Shown piece after piece: positions 47,885-56,183 of a DNA stretch of 64,000 nucleotides. Position numbers and translations under genes: made by a program. Under the pieces are notes generated by a model. It was given only the letters and a program-made list of their open reading frames with translations, had not been told where the DNA came from and ran no database searches. The DNA is from Chrysophaeum taylorii (lineage: Eukaryota; Sar; Pelagophyceae; Pelagomonadales; Pelagomonadaceae): the NCBI GenBank assembly GCA_029834535.1, contig JAQMWT010000526.1, positions 1 through 64,000 on the forward strand, given 5' to 3'. Each line of letters opens with the position of its first letter. Positions within the stretch are counted from its first letter, which is position 1.

Positions 47885-48225
47885 CTGTAGGTGAGCTTAC
47901 TGGGCCAGGTGAACTTACTGGGGTTTGAGATTGGGACTAGGTGAACTGAGTGACCAGGTGAACTTACTGAGACCAGGTGAGCTTACTGGGGGTTTTAGAG
48001 TAAAGGGTTTTTAGAGTAAAAAAAAAGGTTGGCGACGCGTGCGGATCAATGCCGCTTAGATTGGCGGAGGCGAGAGCCACGAGCTCAAAGGAGTTGGTGT
48101 GAGCTAGGTGAACTTACTTACTGACCAGGTGAACTTATATGAAACTTACTGGGACCAGGTGAACTTACTGGGGTTAGAGATTGGGACTAGGTGAACTTAC
48201 TGACCTGCACTTGTTGAACCTTATA
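47885..48225 (+). repeat. Second 'gtgaacttactggg' minisatellite block
   Basis: The same alternating units and the same embedded ~100-bp unit ('gccgcttagattggcggagg') as at 39520-39895 are present, in the same order behind a helicase fragment. The block ends at 'cctgcacttgt' at ~48212, after which the two loci differ. Confidence 0.72.
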
Positions 48226-48297
48226 GTTTACTCCTAAACCCTGTCCCAGACACCCTCTCTTCTACGTCGAGTGTACTCACTTACCCTTATTCTAAAA

Positions 48298-49593
48298 ATG
48301 CTCTCCCTCGTCGAGGTCCTTGGCCTCCATGCCGGCTCATCCTTCCGGCTTGCGCTGGTGGCGGTGTTGGCGTTGGGACTGGAGGACTTCGACCTGTCGA
48401 TGGTGCGGCTAGGTGCCAACGCGAGTCGGGAGGTCCGCGCGACGATGCGGCGCGACGGCGCGACGCGGAGCGTCGAGGTCTTGGGCGTGCGCGTCGCGAT
48501 CGGTGGGGTCGCCATCGTCCGCGACGCGAACGCGACGCTTGAACTGCGGTACGGCAATGCCTCGACATTTGTAGATCTGCGGCGCGCCTCGGACGCGGCC
48601 GTCGGTCCGCTTCTCTGCAAGCTGCGGCGTAAGAAGGCGAGCGGAAGCAGCGGCGACCTCGCTCTTTTGACGTCGGTATCTGACTTCGCGTACCTATGGA
48701 AGTACTGGCGCTGGATGCTCAACAAGCTGTGCGCTGGGACCGTGCTGCAGGCGCCGTACTACTTGTGGGTTGGGGCACCGCTGCGAGGCCGCCGACGCGC
48801 GCCGTCCTACGCTTGTCCCGCTCGCGTCGAGGAGCCGCTCGCGCACACGACCAAGGCGCTGTCCATGTACCTCACGCTGACCGTGGCGAAGCGCGTCTTG
48901 TTCGTCGACAGCGACGCCTGGTTCCGCACCCCGTGGTTCCAAGGCGATCGCCTCGCGACCTACGCGACCGAGTGGCTCGACGACGCGAGAGACGCGCACC
49001 TCGCGCTCCCGGCCCCGTGTTACAAACAGTTCTTCGGCGCCGCCGTCGTCTTCGCGCGGCGTTCCGCCTGGACGCTCGGCGTTTTGCGGCGCTGGTACGA
49101 CATGCGCTGCGGTCCGAAGGACCAACCGTCGCTCTGGTCGATCGTCTTGCGCGCGTCGGGCCGACCCGAAGTCGCCGACCGCGTCGCGGCCGCCTATCGC
49201 GACGCCCGCTGCGTCAACCGGTCGACCGGCGAACTCACCAAAAGCGACTGTGCTTGTCCGCCGCGAACATGCGGCTATTACCGCGCTTGGGAGCTCGCCA
49301 ACAGCGCGTTTCGCTACGTCGTGTGGCCCAACCAGACCACGCCTCGCGCCGACCTCTACGAAGTCAAAAGACCCCTCTTCACGCCCGGCGGCAAGGTGGC
49401 CTACCTGCCAAACGTTGCCGTCCCCGACGCCCTCCCACCCTTCCTCTGCGGCCAGGCGGCCCCCGTCACCCACGTCAAGTGGCTCCGCAAGCGCGACCGG
49501 GACCTCCCGCCCGCGCTCTGCGGCCACATCCCTCCCGACGCCTACTTCAAGGGCCCGCGCGACAACGTCTTTACTCGTCGAAGACGACGATGA
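48298..49593 (+). CDS. Putative glycosyltransferase with DxD motif
   Basis: The ATG at 48298 gives 431 residues. 'KRVLFVDSDAWFRTPWFQ' contains a DSD motif (204-206) after a beta strand, as in metal-dependent GT-A glycosyltransferases and related nucleotide-sugar transferases. It is followed about 50 residues later by 'FFGAAVVFARRSAWTLGVL', resembling the acceptor-side 'NSGxxLxRxS' region of GT34/GT77-like enzymes. A weak N-terminal hydrophobic segment (15-28) could be a signal anchor. Possible N-glycosylation sites (NAS, NAT) are present in the N-terminal region. The C-terminus has several Cys and a basic end. The exact GT family is uncertain. Confidence 0.6.
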   Translation: MLSLVEVLGLHAGSSFRLALVAVLALGLEDFDLSMVRLGANASREVRATMRRDGATRSVEVLGVRVAIGGVAIVRDANATLELRYGNASTFVDLRRASDAAVGPLLCKLRRKKASGSSGDLALLTSVSDFAYLWKYWRWMLNKLCAGTVLQAPYYLWVGAPLRGRRRAPSYACPARVEEPLAHTTKALSMYLTLTVAKRVLFVDSDAWFRTPWFQGDRLATYATEWLDDARDAHLALPAPCYKQFFGAAVVFARRSAWTLGVLRRWYDMRCGPKDQPSLWSIVLRASGRPEVADRVAAAYRDARCVNRSTGELTKSDCACPPRTCGYYRAWELANSAFRYVVWPNQTTPRADLYEVKRPLFTPGGKVAYLPNVAVPDALPPFLCGQAAPVTHVKWLRKRDRDLPPALCGHIPPDAYFKGPRDNVFTRRRRR

Positions 49594-49662
49594 CAACGCC
49601 GATATGCGAAATTACAAATACAAAACAAAAGGCAGAAGAGAGTGAACGCCGCCGCCGCCGCC

Positions 49663-50667
49663 CTACGTCTCGGCGACGAGATCCGGGGTCTTCCAGAGCG
49701 GGGTCGCAACTGATTTCCTGCCGTACGGGTCCTCGCGGAAAAGGCGCGCCGCCTCTTCCACGGCAGCCCGGCGCTTGTCGGCGCTCGAGAAGGAGATGCG
49801 ACGACCGTGGCCCGGGAGGATGTGGAGGAAGTCGAGGTCCTTGAGCTTGGCGATCGAGTCCGCCTGCTTCCCGACGTCCCAGCCGTATCGGGCAAAGCCA
49901 TCCAAGCGGCCGAGGCGCGCGGAAAGCGCGAGGTGGTCGCCCGTGAAAAGCACGTTGTCACCGTCCGTCTCGACGAGAAAGGCGAGGTGGCCGCGCGAGT
50001 GTCCCGGAACGTGGATCGCGGAAACGCCCGGCGCGATGTCAGAATCCTCGTCCGAGAGCTGGATCTCGACGTCCCGCGTTTCGATGTAGGGCCATTTGTC
50101 CGGACCGCGTACCTCGGCCTCGTGGATGACTCGCTTCATCTCCGGAAACCGCTCCTTCCACTTGGCGTGATCGGCGACGTCGTCAATATGCGTCAGCAGC
50201 AAGAATTCTGGCGCGCCGAATTCGCGCTCGATGCGGTTCGCGAACTTGCTGTTGAACCGCGGAGAGTCAATCATGATCACTCGACCCCCACGGGAGACGA
50301 GGTACGGCGTAGCGCCGAAGCTCTTGGGCGAATGAAATCCGCAGTGGTATACGTTCGGAAACCGCTCGTCGACGAGTTCCGGAAACTCGACCTTCGGCGG
50401 ATTGCCGCGCGCGCGAATCGAGCCGGTTGGGCACGCGACGGCCGCGCGGGTCGCGAGTTCCTCCTGTTCCGGGGAAGCGGGCTGCTTGACCACGCAACTC
50501 TTGCCTTCGGCGCGACCAAAGATTTCGGGCGCCATCCAGCGGCAAGTGTCGCAATCGATGCAGGTGGCATCCACGAAGTATTTCCCAGCCACGTTCGTCT
50601 TGAGAGGCGCCTTGTTCGGCGCGAGGGCCTGAGCGCACCACAACAACAACAACAACAACGCCGGCAT
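49663..50667 (-). CDS. Ferredoxin-metallo-beta-lactamase fusion, probably plastid-targeted
   Basis: The ATG at 50667 gives 334 residues. A Leu-rich signal ends 'CAQALAP', a variant of the ASAFAP import motif. Residues ~30-85 form a [4Fe-4S] ferredoxin-like domain with Cys36, Cys39, Cys42 ('CIDCDTC') and Cys79 ('ACPTGSI'). Residues ~100-320 are a metallo-beta-lactamase fold with 'THIDDVADHAKW' (159-170, replacing the usual HxHxDH), 'VPGHSRGH' (220-227), 'FTGDHLA' and 'LPGHGRR'. This two-domain plan is known from plant and cyanobacterial hydrolase-like proteins of unclear substrate. The gene is divergent from the methyltransferase gene, with 103 bp between ATGs. Confidence 0.85.
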   Translation of the reverse strand: MPALLLLLLWCAQALAPNKAPLKTNVAGKYFVDATCIDCDTCRWMAPEIFGRAEGKSCVVKQPASPEQEELATRAAVACPTGSIRARGNPPKVEFPELVDERFPNVYHCGFHSPKSFGATPYLVSRGGRVIMIDSPRFNSKFANRIEREFGAPEFLLLTHIDDVADHAKWKERFPEMKRVIHEAEVRGPDKWPYIETRDVEIQLSDEDSDIAPGVSAIHVPGHSRGHLAFLVETDGDNVLFTGDHLALSARLGRLDGFARYGWDVGKQADSIAKLKDLDFLHILPGHGRRISFSSADKRRAAVEEAARLFREDPYGRKSVATPLWKTPDLVAET

Positions 50668-50770
50668 GGTTGTTGTTATCACGATTTGTTCGATTTGTTC
50701 GAGAAAGTCGATCTTCTGACGCGCGTTCGCCGCATGCTTCCTTCCTCTCTACTTCCTTACAACTTTCCCC

Positions 50771-51907
50771 ATGATATGTGGTCGCGTTGCTTACCCGTCT
50801 TTTGGTTGGTTGTGCAGGATGTTGCTGTTGCTTCAGGTTGTGCGCGTGCTGAGCGTGACGACAACTGCCGTGCGGCGGTCGCCGCTCGAGTCGCACCTGC
50901 ACTTGGCCAAGGCGCTGTGGCGCCTCATCGTGCGCGAGTCGGACACGGTGGTGGACGCGACGTGCGGCCGCGGCCGCGATACCGCCGAACTCGTGCGACT
51001 GGCGCCACGCGGTCGCGTCGTCGCGATGGACACCAACGCGGAGGCTATCGAGGCCTGCCGCGGGCTTGCCGTCGAGCTTTACCACCAGTCGCACGAACGA
51101 CCCCCGGACGTGGACAGGGCGAGGCTTGTCGTGTTCAACCTCGGATATCTACCCGGAGCGGCGGTCCGAGAGCCCACGCGCGCCGAGACAACGCTGCGTG
51201 CCCTCGAGTCGTGGGTCCTGCCGATCCTGGAAGAGGGCGGCGCGGCGTCGATCATGGTCTACCCCGGCCATTCAGACGGGGCGCGCGAGGCCACGGCGCT
51301 CGAAGTCTTCGCGCGTTCCTTGTCGAATACGGCTTGGCGCGCGACAGAGCACCGCCCCGTCAACCATCGTCGCGAAGCGCCCTATCTCCTGACCATATTT
51401 CGTGTCGAGAACAGCCGAAAGGCCCCCGACGACGACGACGACGACGCGAACCTCAAATTCGCCCGAACCGCCGCGCTGCGAGCTCTCTCGCCGTCCGCCG
51501 AGTCGATCGCCGACAGCGCGGAAGAAGAAAATGCCGACGAACAACCGCAGAAGGACGATGCAGAGCATCCTCCTCCGGAAGATGAAGATGATGATCGACA
51601 ACAAGAATCGACGCGAGGCGGATCGGCCGCGCGAGAACCCGGAAGAGACGAAGGCGCGTTTGCTGAGGATCCCGCGTCTGATTCTACGGAGGAGGAGACG
51701 TCTCCTGTTCATCATCCGCAAGGGGAAATAACAAACTCCGCGGAGCAGCTCGACGGCGCATCTGAGCCCGCCGCCAACGAAGATGATCCCGGACCGGACG
51801 AGCTTCCGACAACCGACGCGTCGACCCCCCCGCATCACAGTGGCGGCTTCATTTGCGCCCGCGACGCTGATGGCAACTGGGTTTGTGGGCGTTCGAGCAG
51901 CTCTTAA
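50771..51907 (+). CDS. YtqB/MnmM-like SAM methyltransferase with long acidic tail
   Basis: The ATG at 50771 gives 378 residues (a second ATG at 50819 leaves a hydrophobic N-terminus). Residues ~38-214 match the PF06962 family: 'VVDATCGRGRDT' (60-71) is the SAM-binding motif I, 'VVFNLGYLPG' (120-129) the active-site motif IV and 'IMVYPGHSDGAREA' (161-174) the following signature. Bacterial YtqB/MnmM methylates the aminomethyl group of the tRNA wobble uridine; plants have a plastid homologue. The 160-residue C-terminal extension is very rich in Asp/Glu/Ser/Pro and is not part of the family. An N-terminal signal suggests an organelle location. Confidence 0.8.
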   Translation: MICGRVAYPSFGWLCRMLLLLQVVRVLSVTTTAVRRSPLESHLHLAKALWRLIVRESDTVVDATCGRGRDTAELVRLAPRGRVVAMDTNAEAIEACRGLAVELYHQSHERPPDVDRARLVVFNLGYLPGAAVREPTRAETTLRALESWVLPILEEGGAASIMVYPGHSDGAREATALEVFARSLSNTAWRATEHRPVNHRREAPYLLTIFRVENSRKAPDDDDDDANLKFARTAALRALSPSAESIADSAEEENADEQPQKDDAEHPPPEDEDDDRQQESTRGGSAAREPGRDEGAFAEDPASDSTEEETSPVHHPQGEITNSAEQLDGASEPAANEDDPGPDELPTTDASTPPHHSGGFICARDADGNWVCGRSSSS

Positions 51908-51935
51908 TCGATCTCTATTATTTACGAAGATGATG

Positions 51936-52640
51936 CTAGGAGTTTTGTGCAGGCGCGTTCGTCGCGACACCTTGTTGTTGTTGTTGTTGTTGTTGGCCCT
52001 CGGCCGGCGGGTCGGCTTTGGAGGTGAGGAGGATGAGGGTGACGGGGATGATGATGTGCCAGTATTTGGCGAAAAAGCCCTTCTTTGGGGGGGGGGCGTC
52101 GGGGTCTTCCTTCCCCCCCTCGGCCTTGATGGCTTCGGCGAAGCCGGGCGGCGGCTTGGTCGAAGCGATTTGGACGGGGATGATTTGTGCGACGGTGTCG
52201 AGGGAGACAAAGGCCGTCGACTCGAAGGCCACCTCGGTAGGCGGATCACACGATCCGGGGGTCGTGGGGAGATTCCGGTAGGACACCGAGACGAGGTTGG
52301 CCTTGGCATCTAGCTGCAAGTCGAGGCTCTCTTTAAAATCAAGCCTCGCGAGGTCACAGGCCGAGACCGAGGTGGCGGCGGCGGGTCCCCCGCGCTCGGG
52401 CCGCGCGCGTAACCGGTACATGCCCCGAGTCTCGACCAACGACGCCAACTGCGAGACCTCCTCGGGAGAAAGTTCGAAACCCGTCGTCCGCGCCATCTTG
52501 GCGCGCGACAGCGACGGCGTCACCACGACGCTACCCCGCGCGACGAACGGTGCCGAGTCGGACAGGGCGTGCTCGAGCACGAACACCACCTCCTCGCTCG
52601 CGGTCGCGAGAGCGACAAGAGGCCATAATAACAAGGACAT
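51936..52640 (-). CDS. EMC10: ER membrane protein complex subunit 10
   Basis: The 234-residue protein has a signal peptide (~1-15), a lumenal beta-rich domain ('EEVVFVLEHALSD', 'FELSPEEVSQLASLVETRGM', 'LVSVSYRNLP') and a single C-terminal membrane helix introduced by 'FFAKYWHIIIPVTLILL' (~189-205). That last stretch matches the 'FxxKYWxxIIP' signature of EMC10. EMC inserts tail-anchored and multi-span proteins into the ER membrane; EMC10 is a lumenal accessory subunit. The short cytosolic tail contains a Gln run (CAA repeat). Its stop is 28 bp from the preceding convergent stop, and its ATG is 63 bp from the divergent CHLM ATG. Confidence 0.85.
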   Translation of the reverse strand: MSLLLWPLVALATASEEVVFVLEHALSDSAPFVARGSVVVTPSLSRAKMARTTGFELSPEEVSQLASLVETRGMYRLRARPERGGPAAATSVSACDLARLDFKESLDLQLDAKANLVSVSYRNLPTTPGSCDPPTEVAFESTAFVSLDTVAQIIPVQIASTKPPPGFAEAIKAEGGKEDPDAPPPKKGFFAKYWHIIIPVTLILLTSKADPPAEGQQQQQQQQGVATNAPAQNS

Positions 52641-52703
52641 GGCTGTTCCTATCCGTTACTTAACGGACCTTTAGAGGTTGTCTCCTCCGTCCGATCTTTG
52701 GAG

Positions 52704-53576
52704 ATGATGTTGCTTCTTCTGTGCGCCAACGTGGCCTTGGGCTTCGTCGCGCAGCCAGCGAGGCACCCGTTCACCATCCCGCACGCCGTGGTGGACCCCG
52801 TGGTCGCAGTGGCTGGGGCTGCGGGGGGTCTCGCGGCTGTGAACTTGCTAGGCGGCTCCTCGAAGAAGCAGGCGATTGACGACAAGGAGGAGGTCGAGAC
52901 ATACTTCAACGGCGTCGGGTTCGGGCGGTGGAACCGGATATATTCGGAGAGCGAGGATGTGAACACCGTGCAGCTCGACATCCGCAAGGGCCACGCAGCG
53001 ACGATCGACAGGGTTCTCGACTGGGCCGGGCGAGACCTCGCCGACAAGACGTGGTGCGACCTTGGGTGCGGCGTGGGCTCGCTCGCCATCCCGGTCGCAG
53101 AGCGCGGTGCGGCGGTCTCCGCCTCGGACATCTCCGCCGCGATGGTCGCCGAGACCCGACGGAGAGCCGAGGACGCCGGCGTTCGCCTCGCCGACGCGAC
53201 TACCGCCGACATGGAGGCCGTCGCCGGCGCCTTCGACGTCGTCAGCTGCGTCGACGTCATGATCCACTATCCCACAGACAAGATGAAGGACCTCGTCGAC
53301 CATCTCGCAGGCCTCTCGACCGACCGTCTCTTCGTCTCCTTCGCGCCAAAAACGCCCCAGTACCAACTCCTCAAGTATATCGGCGGCTTGTTCCCCGGCC
53401 CGTCCAAGACCACTCGCGCCTACCTCCACAGCGAGGCTGACGTCGTCGACGCCTTGGATAAGGCCGGCTTCGACGTCCAACAGCAACACCTCACGGCCAC
53501 CAATTTCTACTTTTCCCTCCTTCTGGAAGCCAAGAAACGACCCGCAGCAGCAGCAGCAGCAGCAGCAGGAGCGTGA
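52704..53576 (+). CDS. CHLM: Magnesium-protoporphyrin IX methyltransferase
   Basis: The first ATG gives 290 residues. The N-terminus (LLLLCANVALGFVAQP) is a signal with the GF form of the plastid-import motif. 'VETYFNGVGFGRWNRIYSES' (64-83) and 'VNTVQLDIRKGHAATIDRVL' (86-105) are diagnostic for ChlM, and 'WCDLGCGVGSLAIPVAERGA' (117-136) is the SAM-binding loop. The enzyme methylates the C13 propionate of Mg-protoporphyrin IX in chlorophyll synthesis. The length fits plastid ChlM. The C-terminus ends in an Ala run from a GCA repeat, just before a (GA)n tract. The gene shows that the host is photosynthetic. Confidence 0.96.
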   Translation: MMLLLLCANVALGFVAQPARHPFTIPHAVVDPVVAVAGAAGGLAAVNLLGGSSKKQAIDDKEEVETYFNGVGFGRWNRIYSESEDVNTVQLDIRKGHAATIDRVLDWAGRDLADKTWCDLGCGVGSLAIPVAERGAAVSASDISAAMVAETRRRAEDAGVRLADATTADMEAVAGAFDVVSCVDVMIHYPTDKMKDLVDHLAGLSTDRLFVSFAPKTPQYQLLKYIGGLFPGPSKTTRAYLHSEADVVDALDKAGFDVQQQHLTATNFYFSLLLEAKKRPAAAAAAAAGA

Positions 53577-53577
53577 C

Positions 53578-53609
<32 letters not shown>

Positions 53610-54071
53610 CTTACTTCCGGCGCATGGGTATTCGCTGTTTGCGCCTTGGCTCTCGTCGGTGTGGGGTGGGTCTGTTCTTCGTCTTGGTCGACGTCGTCGT
53701 TTATCTTATTTTTCTTCTTCTTCGCGGTGTCCTTCGGGCAGTCGAAATTGATTGTGAATGGATGACGCCACGATAAACTTATCGTTACTCCCTTCCTGCC
53801 TATTAGAAAATTGAATGAGTGAACCCGCGAACTTTTTTTTTTAACCGAGTAAACAAAGCCAACCTCTTGGTGGAGAAGAGGAGGAACAACTACTATTACG
53901 TGGAGAATTTTTTTTTCCCCGACACCTTTCTTCTGCTGCTCGAGCGACCTGTCTCTTCTTTCATCATGTTGTAACGATCACGTCGTGAAAAGGAGGACCA
54001 TACTACAGACGCTCGCTCGACATGATTGATGAGCCCGCGATGATGAGGATGTCCGACAAAAGATAGATTCC
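53577..54071. other. Convergent intergenic interval with (GA)n
   Basis: A (GA)n run of about eleven units directly follows the CHLM stop (53579-53602). The rest is AT-richer, with T-runs near 53836 and 53910. Open frames are short. It separates two convergent genes and probably carries both 3' ends. Confidence 0.55.
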
Positions 54072-55110
54072 TCATATGATGGCGTCCGACGAGGCATCCG
54101 GAGGCCTGGTGACGGCGAGCTCGTATTCCGGGCGCTTTTCGGTCTTGGTTTCGTCCGGCCGAGTATCGTAGAGGGCGGCGGCGGTGGACATGTAGTCTTC
54201 GTAGCCCGGGTAGTCGAGATAGACGACGTCGTCGTCCTTGTCGTGGATGGTGACGTCCGGGATTCGTTGATTCGACTGGCGTTGCGCGTCTTCGTCGATC
54301 TCGACCTCGATGACGTCGTCCTGCTGCATCTTGATGAGCTTGGCTTCGCAAAACTCCTGTCGCGCGACCTGGATTCGAACGTCGCGCGGGATGTCGTCCA
54401 CGAGGATCGCGACAACGTATTTGACGATGAAGAGGCCGTGGTACAAGCCCATGAAGATGAGGAGTCGGTCGGCGACAGTAAACTCTTTCAAGAAGGTGCC
54501 CGTGTAAACGATGATGAGCGAGTTAACGATGACGGCAAAATAGCTGGTCAATTCGATGATGGAGGCCCAGGTCCCAATATCCTCGGCGTTCGAAGGCCAG
54601 GGCCGTCGGCAGCACACGGAGATGTGCCACGCGTCGCTACGGATCTGCACGTACGAGTTGACGAGGGCCATGAGCGGCGCGAGAGGAAACGCAGCGACAA
54701 AGAGGACCGTGTAGCCGTAGATGATGACGAGGTCTCGATAGTCGCCGAACGGCCCTAACAGGATGTTGTACTCGGCGAGCTGCATCTGCTCTTCGGCGGG
54801 CGAGAGTTGGCGCAGTTCGGTAGTTTCGTTTTCCTGGGACACGGCAGTTCCCTTGCGGCGAGACGCGTCCTTTTGATTTCCAAGTCCCTGTTCGACGGAC
54901 TCGGCAGCCTCTTGCGTCGCCGCCATTTCGTCTTGTTCGGTGGAAATCGCCTCGAGCTCTTTTTGTCGCATCTGTTGCAGCCTCTTGACCGACCATTTGG
55001 AATACGGCAGCAAGATATCCTTGACGTTGGCGAGAATGACCTTTGAGATAAAAATCGAGCCGAGCTGTGTTTGGAGCTCGTCCATGCACGACTCGATGCA
55101 CGCGTAATAC
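54072..55110 (-). CDS. Anoctamin/TMEM16 family protein, 3' exon
   Basis: This exon carries the C-terminal part of the protein whose 5' exon is 56184-58087. It includes 'CMDELQTQLGSIFISKVIL', 'FGDYRDLVIIYGYTVLFVAA', 'FPLAPLMALVNSYVQIRSDA' and 'GLYHGLFIVKYVVAILVDDI', which match helices 6-10 of TMEM16 proteins, including the calcium-site region. The cytosolic tail is acidic. The 3' splice site is placed after 'gttgatcag' because this joins in frame with the donor at 56183 and gives 980 residues. An alternative acceptor at 55164 ('tttttag') would need a different donor or an extra small exon. Confidence 0.7.
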
Positions 55111-56183
55111 CTGATCAACAGGTTCTCGTGCACAACCAACAATACGAAGAAGATGCGTGTGTGCTAAAAAGAAGGAACAAGTCACAGGGTTTTTGAAAAA
55201 ATCGTGGGTGCGATGCATGAAGGCACTACGAGGGCGCTGCGCTTCGTAACGCAATCCGGAGCACTATCCCCCAAACGAAAACAACAAAAAACACACATGA
55301 AGAAACAACGGAGGCGGGACTGCTCGAGCCAGAAGTCGAGGTTGGTCGAGTGAGAGCCTCGTCGTATCCACGGCCTCAAGGCCGTCGAGAGCGTAGATAG
55401 TGTCGATACGAAATTCAACCTTCAGGAAGCAGATAAACGACGTCCGAAAATCTTCGTCGCGCGGCTCGTGGGGGAATGTGCGGCAGAAGAAGTCACGCTT
55501 GGTGGCTTAGCCCGCCCAATCCTCGAAATAGGTGATCTCGTGCTCATTAATGTACTCCACGCAAACACCGTCCAACTCGTACGTGTCACGGGCAGCCTTC
55601 ATGATTCAGACGAGGATGACAATGTGGCACGGTAGCACACGCCGCTGGAGAAGCGTCCTCGACAAGGGGGTAGAAACATTGTTTTACCATGCTCCGTGGC
55701 CAGTTCACCCAGCCGAACGACACAAACGCGATCCCTTATTCGCGAAAGAAAGAGAGGAGGTGCATGAATCCAGAGGCAGAGCACGCCGCACGCACGCGGA
55801 GCCGTCGCTGCCGCGGTGTTGGTCGCAGCTCGCCAGCGTCGCCCCAAGGCCGCGACATTCGAGATCCGGTAGGCGGGGGTCGCCAGGGTCACAAGACTGC
55901 AGTCAAGCGCAATTGGGCAAAGCAGACTAGCTGAGGAGGTCGGAACCGCCGCGAACTTTGCCGTGCAACGACGCAGAATGACATGAAACAAACGAAAAAA
56001 AGCATGGAGCCATTGATAGCGCCAGGAGACTTTTGACACCGGAAGTAAAGGACGCGTTGTCCAGAGCCAAAAAAACAATGGCGAGGTAGTCAAGCAGCGC
56101 CGCCGCAGTCAGAGTACAGATTTTTGGACGAAAAAAACAACAAAACAAAACGACGTATGGACAACGACGCTGCACTCTTATAC
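55111..56183 (-). other. Putative intron with a protein-like insertion remnant
   Basis: The two halves of the anoctamin are separated by about 1.07 kb lacking anoctamin coding. The proposed donor is GTATAAG. Inside, on the minus strand at ~55601-55340, a frame reads 'ARDTYELDGVCVEYINEHE', meets a TAA, and continues 'DFFCRTFPHEPRDEDFRTSF'. This looks like a decayed coding fragment of unknown origin. The exact boundaries are inferred. Confidence 0.5.

Noticed and set aside
51272-52309. 345-codon minus-strand frame across the methyltransferase tail and EMC10
   Set aside because: It is Ser/Pro/Arg-rich with Asn runs from repeats and conflicts with two recognised genes.
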